Below, in pieces: positions 57,966 through 64,000 of a stretch of 64,000 bases of DNA. Made by a program: the position numbers and the translations under genes. The notes below the pieces were generated by a model. The model searched no databases. It saw only the letters and a program-made list of their open reading frames with translations, and was not told the origin of the DNA. The stretch spans positions 2,549,395-2,613,394 of the forward strand of contig JAJHZJ010000252.1 of the NCBI GenBank assembly GCA_023548195.1, read 5' to 3'. Numbering within the stretch: position 1 is the first letter of the stretch; every line of letters starts with the position of its first letter. The DNA is from Bettongia penicillata ogilbyi (Eukaryota; Chordata; Mammalia; Diprotodontia; Potoroidae).

Positions 57966-59489
57966 TCGCGCTCAGCTCCGCCGCGGCGTCTCGCTTCCTC
58001 TTTCAAACAGCAGAAAACGTGCGATTAGCAACCAGACAGGCGGAGACTCCGCGGCCCCGCTGCCGCCGCCGCTCCACACAACGCCGCAGCAGCGGCGCTG
58101 CCTCCCAGCCCTCCTTCCCCACCCCCTCCGCGTCCTCAGCCCGTGCAGTAATAATCCTCGCAGCCAGCCCCTGTGTGCGCTCTCATTAAAGGGAGTTTCT
58201 CCCTCCCCCCGCCCCCCTTTGCGCTCTCGCTGGCACAACAACGCCTTCTCGAGCCGGGACCCGGGCTAAGAAGAGACAGGGCGGGATGATCACGAAGGTG
58301 TGTGTGGGGAAGGGAAGGGGGTCAAGTGTTGTCTCAGGCTCTGAGTCAGCTCCCCACCCCTGGCTCTCCCTTCACCCCCCCAATACCCTCACGCCGAAGC
58401 TCCGCAGAGAGGAGGGATTAGGTTGGCGAGAAGGGATGGCGTTGCCCATCTTAAGAGTGTTTCAAAGCCTCATTTCCAAAATGGTGTGACTAGGTCATCG
58501 AGGTCAGCCTTGTACCAATTCGAGCTGGAGGCGCCCACTAAGGTTAGGTGTTCCTTTGGGCTTTTTCCACATCGGGGGCAGATGAGGGGCTCTCGATCCT
58601 GGTAGCAAAAGAAGGGCTATCTTTCCTAACTGGAGTTTGGGTGGAAGTAGGAGAAAGAAGCAGGGGGAAAAGACATTTGATAGGCATACTTTTCTTATAT
58701 ATACTTTTAGGATGGACAGCGCTAGATCCTGAAAGCTAGAAAAACTCGAATAGATTCCGGCGTGACCTGGTCGCTACCACAGCTCTCCCCCCAGGAAACA
58801 ACAACTTAGGGCAGCCAGTTCAGAGCTCCTGGGTGTGCATACACCGAGGTGGGAGTACAGCTCAGCCAGCAGACAGCTCTCTCTGGCCTCGTTCTTGCAG
58901 GGGCCCATTTTCCCCGTCAGATCCTGCACACTACCCTAGCTCAAAGCCACTCCCAAGAGAGACTTGCCCCTAGCTGTAGGGCCCGGAGAACAGGTGTTCC
59001 CGCCGGGGGGTGGGGTGGAGAGGGTGAAGGGGGTGGGGAGCCCGGTGGCCCAGGTCTGCTGCTCGTGCTTCCCGTGTCCCTCCTGCCCCGGCTCGGGAAA
59101 GTCTGCCGGGGCTCCTCCGCCCGCGATGCGGGGCATGGAACGCTCCCAGGGCCAAAGGCGCCACATACGAAGGGAGGGGGCGAGCTTCCGGGCCCCGTGA
59201 CCGCAGCGGCGGCTGCCACGGTGAGGTTTCCCGGGTTCGAAAGCCGCCGTGTTGCTCTCTCGGAGCGGCGCCCGCCGGGGGAAACCTCTCCGTTTCTGGC
59301 AGCTCCCGCAGTTCAGAGGAAAGCGCGCTTGCTCTCCTGCTCCTCCTCCTCCTTCCTGCCTCCCGCCCTTCTCACACACCACCAGCCCCCCCAGCCTCCG
59401 CTGCCAGGCTGTGGGAAGGGGCGGGGGTTTGTGGCGGCTTGGGAGGGAGAGCCGCGGGGCTGCGAAGGCCTAGGCCCCGAGCCGGGGCA

Positions 59490-59660
59490 GGGCGGGGCGG
59501 GGGAGGGAACGGAGGAAGGAGGAGGAGGCGGGAGCGCGGGGCCGGGCTGGGCCGGGCTGGGCCGTGCAGGGCAGCGCCGCTCGCCGCCGCCGAGCCTCGT
59601 GAGCCGCCGCTGCCGCCGCCGCCGCGGCTGCTGATACGGCCGGGGAGATGAAAAGCTCCT
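59490..59660 (+). promoter_or_regulatory. candidate core promoter / 5' UTR
   Basis: GC boxes, then a GGCCGGGCTGG repeat, then (CCG)n and an ATG at 59648 opening an 84-codon Pro-rich frame with no known domain. Typical of GC-rich first exons; direction is a guess from the ATG and GC boxes. No splice donor could be fixed. Confidence 0.3.
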
Positions 59661-59894
59661 TGGTCGCCGCGGCGCCAGGGAGGGAGCGGCTCGGCCCCGC
59701 TCGGCTTAGCTTCCAGTTCAGTTCCCCTCCCCCACTCCCCGGGCCCAGCGGGCTGAGCCCCAGCGGGCCGGGCCCGAAACACCCCGGCCCGCGTCCCCTC
59801 CCTCGCCCTCCCCGGGCTCCCGCCCCGGTCCCCTCCCGGCCCGGGTTGGGTTTTGGGCCTCTGCCAGGCGGATCGCCCGAGGGGAACTCTGGCG

Positions 59895-59906
59895 GTGACT
59901 AATCGT
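59895..59906 (+). promoter_or_regulatory. GTGACTAATC element, copy 3
   Basis: GTGACTAATCGT, with CTGGCG before it exactly as in copy 1 and CGT after it exactly as in copy 2. Confidence 0.3.
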
Positions 59907-60168
59907 GCTCGTGTGGGGCTTACGTGAGGCAGATGCTGTCATCGGCTGCCCACTCGCTCCGGAGCCTACGCTGCGGCCGGGCTTCTCGGAGAAGGGCAAG
60001 AGGAGGGGCTTCCCGGGTCGTCGGCAGCTGCTGCGGCGGCTGTCTCTCCTCCCTCGGGGCCCTGCGGGATGGGAGGCCCTGGGGGGCGAGGACGAGCACG
60101 CTGCTTAAGAGGGTGGGGGGGCAGAGATGTTCTTGGGGTTGGGAAAGTATATCCGGGTCCGGCTGATG

Positions 60169-60212
60169 AGTGTGTGTGTGTGTGCGTGTGCGTGCGTGTG
60201 TGTGTGTGTGTT
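60169..60212 (+). repeat. (TG)n/(CGTG)n microsatellite
   Basis: TG run with several CG interruptions. It generates the poly-CV and poly-TH frames on the two strands. Confidence 0.95.
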
Positions 60213-61284
60213 TTACGGCGGCGTTCTGCATCTTTCAGGAGTGAGCTTTGGGTGAAACGTGTAAGTGTGCTGGGGTGGTGCATGGGTTGCTTCCGAAGTG
60301 TACTTGGGCTCCTACGTGCAAACGTTAGCTTGTTACATCGGGTCTATCGGAAACCTAGGTGGTGGGGGGGTCCTCGAGTATACCTACGAGAAGTGGAAGG
60401 GGGCGGGGCGGGGGGGGTACATGGCACACCGTAGGGGATTTTGTACCGGGGCCTGATACGGCTGGATGGAAGGCTGGCTAGATGCGCCTTAGGCTGCCAC
60501 GGAGGGGTGGACACATAAGGGATGTTTTTGGGTAGGCCTCGGATCTGAAGGTAAGTTAGGAAATTGACCCAAACCAAGGTTTCTGAGAAGCGAGTCCCTG
60601 AGGTCTTCAGGTACAGCCTGGAATCAGCTGCCTGGGCTTTCAACCTCGAAATCGTCCTCCGTTTTAATCTGCATCACCATCAAGGGGAACTAAACTCACA
60701 TGGCGAATGAGTTAGCAATGTTCTTGTGCATAAAGTATTTTATGTTTAAAACCATGACAACGGCCACCCGGAGACTATCTAGGTGCTCCTGCATCCTGTG
60801 ATGTGAGGTGCCTTTCCTTTCCTTTTTTTTTTTTTACTGGGAATTGTAAAAGTCAGCACAGTTTCTTCCTTTGCATTAACAACCACCACATGTTGACATA
60901 GTTATGTGACCCTCCCAAATACAACTACCTGTTTAGTTTCAACACACTGAAGGTTTAGTAAAACAAAAACACCATTCCTTAACTAGAAGAAAAACCTGGT
61001 GGAATACTTGTGGGTAATGACTGAGAGGGTGAGGTTGGATGCAGAATAAATTATATTCACACGTCTCAGGTTTTATTTAGCCTAATTACCGGAACCCTGG
61101 CCCCCAGAGCCCAGGCTGGAAAACCGGAGTTTGAGGTCTTCCTTTGCCTTTCGAGCCCAATGGATTCGGAGGTAGCTACTGGCGAAAAGGAGGTGAATTT
61201 TAAATGCCATTTCCGAGGGAAAATGCTTTCCTTTGGCGCTCTCTTGCTCTTTTAGATGCAGCTTTCGAAAAGAGCATTTTTGCG
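60213..61284. other. unannotated stretch downstream of the CpG cluster
   Basis: GC content falls; a T12-type run sits near 60822-60835. No gene or transposon assigned. Confidence 0.4.
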
Positions 61285-61399
61285 AGATAAGAAGTGACCG
61301 ATCAAAATCGCTGGGGGGAGGTTGTAAGCGGCCGCTTTGCCCCGGCTTAGTGTTATCTTATCTTTCACACTTGCATGGAGGAAAAAAAGTGGCTTATCT
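61285..61399. promoter_or_regulatory. cluster of four GATA-factor motifs
   Basis: AGATAA at 61285-61290 on the plus strand and TTATCT at 61353-61358, 61358-61363 and 61394-61399 (AGATAA on the minus strand) give four WGATAR sites in 115 bp. ATCAAAA (61301-61307) is a TCF/LEF-like core in the same stretch. Confidence 0.4.
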
Positions 61400-61461
61400 T
61401 TATACCCACCCCCATCTTGCCTTAATTGCTAAAAAACACTGTGTTGCCTTAAGCTGCGCGT

Positions 61462-61480
61462 TGGGGGGGGGGGGGGGTCC
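61462..61480 (+). repeat. poly-G run
   Basis: Homopolymer of about 15 G after CGCGTT. Length likely unreliable in sequencing. Confidence 0.85.
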
Positions 61481-64000
61481 TCAAGAGTACCCTAGGAAAA
61501 GGCAGGTTCCCCACAGTTTAAAATGTGGGCTTTTCGGAGGGTGTGTAGGAAAATTTGTTTTCTCCCCCAGGTCATTTCTTGCTCAAGTGTAGCCTAAGGG
61601 CAAAATTCAATTTCTGTCCCTTCTCACTCTCTCTCCCTCCCCGCCAACCCCTCATTGAAGGGGAAAAATCTCGGAGATGAAGAAGGACACCCTCTCGCCC
61701 CACACTTTGCCCCACTCCCACTGGATCTCCCCATCACCCATATCTACCAAGAGCCAGATTGCCTGGGGCACACTCAGAGCAAGTAGAGTCTTTGCTCCGG
61801 ACCGCCTCCCCCCCCCTTCCCTGCGGACACCCCCCACCTCACCCTCCGCGGCCCCCAACCCCCACCCCACGCTCTACCCCCATCGACTACCATCTTGTCT
61901 TCCACGATTTTACCCTTCACGCACCCACTTCATTTGGAAAAAGGGGCTAGTGTGATTCATTACCTGTTTCAAATTATTAAAATATATGCTAGTGTCTACA
62001 AAAACACACTTTTAAATAATGGCGTTCTTTCCTTCCACGCTGTTATATTTAAACTCTAGCTCCAACTGGATTTTTCTTCTCCTGGCAGTCATTTGTCTGT
62101 GTCATGGGCAGGCCACTAATGGCCGGGATTCCAGGCGGTGTGCATTTTGCATTATGCCTCCATACCACATAGACACTGAAGGTTCTCTCAGGCTTTCCAG
62201 CACAAAATATGGGCCATCTCAAGTCCCCTTAAAAAAAAAAAAAGATTGAAGAGTATCTTTGCGGAGGAGAGGCGGAGTGTTAGGTTGGTAGATGGAGATG
62301 TAAAGTGGAAATCATAAAAATTGACTCCGGGCTTGCTTAACCTATATGGAATATCCGATCCTCCTTGAAAGTACCATGTTTTTTCTCCGGGTTTGAGCTT
62401 CTGCATCGAGAGGTACTCCTGCCAGTTCTGTGCCCTTGCTGACTTCATCGATGTCGGTGCAGTCCTTGAAGGTTCAAGATCTTACCAACCACCAATACTT
62501 TCATCCCTGCTATCTGAATTCCCAGCCCCTCTCTTTGTACCCCCTTGCCTTTCAATTGCCTTCACATTTCCTTTCCCTTGAATTCTCCTTGCTCTGACCC
62601 CACCTCTTGATTTCTCATTATTTAGCTCCCTTCTTTTCCCTTCCTTCTTTCCCCGTCATTACCTTTTTCCTCCTCCTTTGCCTTGTCCTGACCTGCCCCC
62701 AGTCTTGCTTGCATCTTTGTAATCCAACCAAGAGCACCTGACAGAATTCCAGATAGTCTTTTCCACTCCTGTGTGGCTTCTCCTGAGTTGCCACTTTGCA
62801 GCTCACTACTGTCTTTCCAGCATGCCCAATACTGGCAACTGAGTTTTCCTAATTGAATTGGTCTGTCCAGTGGCATGGAGTGGAAAGAGAATAGTGACAG
62901 GATGGAGATTGGGGGGAGGGGAAAAGATCCTTGGGAAGGGAAAACACCTCCCAGCAAACCCAGCTTCTTTCTTAACTGCTGCTGGTCCTTTAGTGGAGAC
63001 ACAGCTAATAGGGAAATTTAGAATCAAAAGGGCAAGAGTTGTACTACGGGTGATGTTAGCTTCTATCCTTTTGGGAGGATCCTGGCATTTTGAAATGTGA
63101 TTCTCTTGCCATGCCCTCTACCCCACTCCCAGCTTCCCATCTACCCCCTCCTGCTGATAGGGTTTAAAATATGCACAGGAGGAGGCTTCCTAAATGAGCT
63201 AAGCCTCAGAGGTGGTATATGGTATTCAGGTTTATCTAGGAAAAGCATCGGGGCCAACTCTGTCTAGATTGAGAGCTATTATTCATTTCTGTGACTTGAT
63301 GACTTGTTCCCACCTGATCCAGAGTGTAAGATTCTACCCTTCCAAGATCTGCTGTGCTAATCAAGACCCTGATACAGTTATTTTCCTTTGAACTACCTAA
63401 ATACATATTAACTGGGAAAGGTAAACAGCGGTCATCTGCCATGCAGCTGGTATTTCACAAACCTGAGACTTGTTCAGTGCCAGGGTTCTACAAACTTGTG
63501 AGCCACAAACTAACAGCCTGGGTATGTTGAGATACGACTCAGCCTTCCCTCTACTCTTTACCCCTATCTTCATTTCCATTCTTATCCCCTCTCTCTCCTC
63601 CCACAGCTTAGAAAGTTCTCTTGAAGATTTGTGTCCCTGACCACAGGTTATATTATGAAAAAGCAAAACAACACAACTTAATCACTCCATAATTCGAAGT
63701 AGACCGCTGTTGTTTGGGGGAAGATGTCTCTCACCTTCTGAACTAACAGTCTGGATGTTTCTGATCATCAGATATATTCAGCTGTTGTCACTGGAGAGCC
63801 TTGGAGGAAGCTAGTTAGACAATCTGTGGAAGGATGGAGAGCAGACTGGAGAGGAGAAAAGGTGAAAAAAATGAGATGAGGATGGTTAAATGAATCTTTC
63901 TCTATCCCACTTAGTAACTATTCATGGGACATGAAGTCTGTTGGAGTGAGGGAGGGGTGGTAGGAGTAATGGAAGGGTTTGAGTTGATGTTCATTCATAT
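61481..64000. other. unannotated end of window
   Basis: Pyrimidine-rich patch at about 61610-61900 and a poly-A at 62229-62242; otherwise ordinary DNA. No transposon family is obvious, and short open frames on both strands have no recognisable domain. If the CpG island at 59 kb is a promoter on the plus strand, this would be its first intron. Confidence 0.4.

Larger units (their letters stand above)
57290..58290. other. CpG island 3b
   Basis: GC- and CpG-rich with a (GCC)n-type patch at about 58050-58110 and small TG/CA microsatellites. Minus-strand open frames at 57198-57692 and 57485-58006 have no recognised domain; the second is partly driven by a CA repeat. Possible promoter or 5' exon. 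Confidence 0.6.
58880..60180. other. CpG island 3c, strongest of the window
   Basis: Highest CpG density in the window, with CCGCCGCTGCCGCCGCCGCC at about 59604-59630 and GGGCCGGGCTGGGCC repeats at about 59540-59570. Alternating GC boxes (GGGGCGGGG) near 59415 and 59495. The 261-codon plus-strand frame at 58849-59634 is a compositional artefact (Gly, Pro, Arg, Ser). Fits a promoter plus GC-rich first exon of an unidentified gene. Confidence 0.7.

Noticed and set aside
57198..58006. Two overlapping minus-strand frames of 164 and 173 codons
   Set aside because: CpG-island sequence with CA/TG repeat-encoded residues (HTHTH, CVCV). No domain.
59225..59250. tRNA B-box-like GGGTTCGAAA
   Set aside because: No A box, no acceptor stem and no terminator T-run around it.
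58849..59634. 261-codon open frame, longest in the window
   Set aside because: It lies in the densest CpG island, is dominated by Gly, Pro, Arg and Ser, overlaps similar open frames on both strands and shows no domain. GC-rich DNA has few stop codons.
1..64000. CRISPR arrays, bacterial operons, ribosome binding sites, phage genes
   Set aside because: The DNA is clearly mammalian, with LINE/SINE content. No regularly spaced direct repeats of CRISPR type were seen.
1..64000. Homeobox, T-box, paired-box, bHLH or zinc-finger exons, which the CpG pattern would suggest
   Set aside because: I looked for the hallmark codons (for example WFQNRR or HTGEKP) on both strands and did not find them. Short exons may still have been missed.
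1..64000. Conserved microRNAs (let-7, miR-9, miR-10, miR-124, miR-137, miR-181, miR-196, miR-200, miR-218 and others)
   Set aside because: Mature sequences of these families were looked for by eye and not found. The hairpin at 55910-55947 is too short for a pre-miRNA.
1..64000. Endogenous retrovirus copies
   Set aside because: No paired LTRs, primer-binding site or gag/pol/env-like frames were recognised.

Overview
The window looks like a piece of a marsupial (metatherian) nuclear chromosome. The evidence is its transposon content. It carries several copies of a tRNA/MIR-derived SINE of the MAR1 type (head resembling ggggcagctaggtgg, core with TAGCTGTGTGACCCTGGGCAA, tail resembling aaatggggtcatgaagagtcg). 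It also carries fragments of the marsupial type of L1 3' region, many old L2, CR1/L3 and MIR copies, and a short palindromic hAT element with a perfect 8-bp target duplication. There are no Alu or B1 elements. I cannot name the species or the locus.

I find no protein-coding gene, tRNA, rRNA or recognisable conserved microRNA that I can defend. The open reading frames are short, mostly in CpG-rich DNA or inside transposon copies, and none shows a domain I recognise. Coding or non-coding exons could still be present, because short spliced exons cannot be reliably seen by eye.

Layout. Positions 1-7.7 kb are AT-rich with old SINE/LINE copies. Positions 7.8-15.6 kb form a broad GC- and CpG-rich domain with no transposon copy that I can see, ending in a poly-C/NRF1-like promoter candidate. 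Positions 16-19.7 kb are ordinary sequence with a microsatellite and L2 tails. Positions 19.8-21.8 kb hold a second CpG-rich block containing a 20-bp near-palindrome. Positions 22-24 kb are again repeat-poor. Positions 24-53 kb are a repeat-dense, CpG-poor stretch that I can largely account for as MIR, MAR1, L2, L1, CR1/L3 and hAT copies, some nested. Positions 54.2-60.2 kb are a cluster of CpG islands, again free of recognisable transposons. They include a motif-dense stretch (55.87-56.47 kb) with PBX/HOX, CRE, octamer and hairpin elements, and a very GC-rich promoter/first-exon candidate near 59.5 kb. A GATA-motif cluster follows at 61.3 kb.

Broad CpG-rich, transposon-free blocks on both sides of a repeat-filled interval are typical of loci around developmental regulator genes in mammals. 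The most likely reading is promoter, 5' non-coding exon and enhancer DNA of one or two such genes. That is inference; the gene identity needs alignment to a reference genome.
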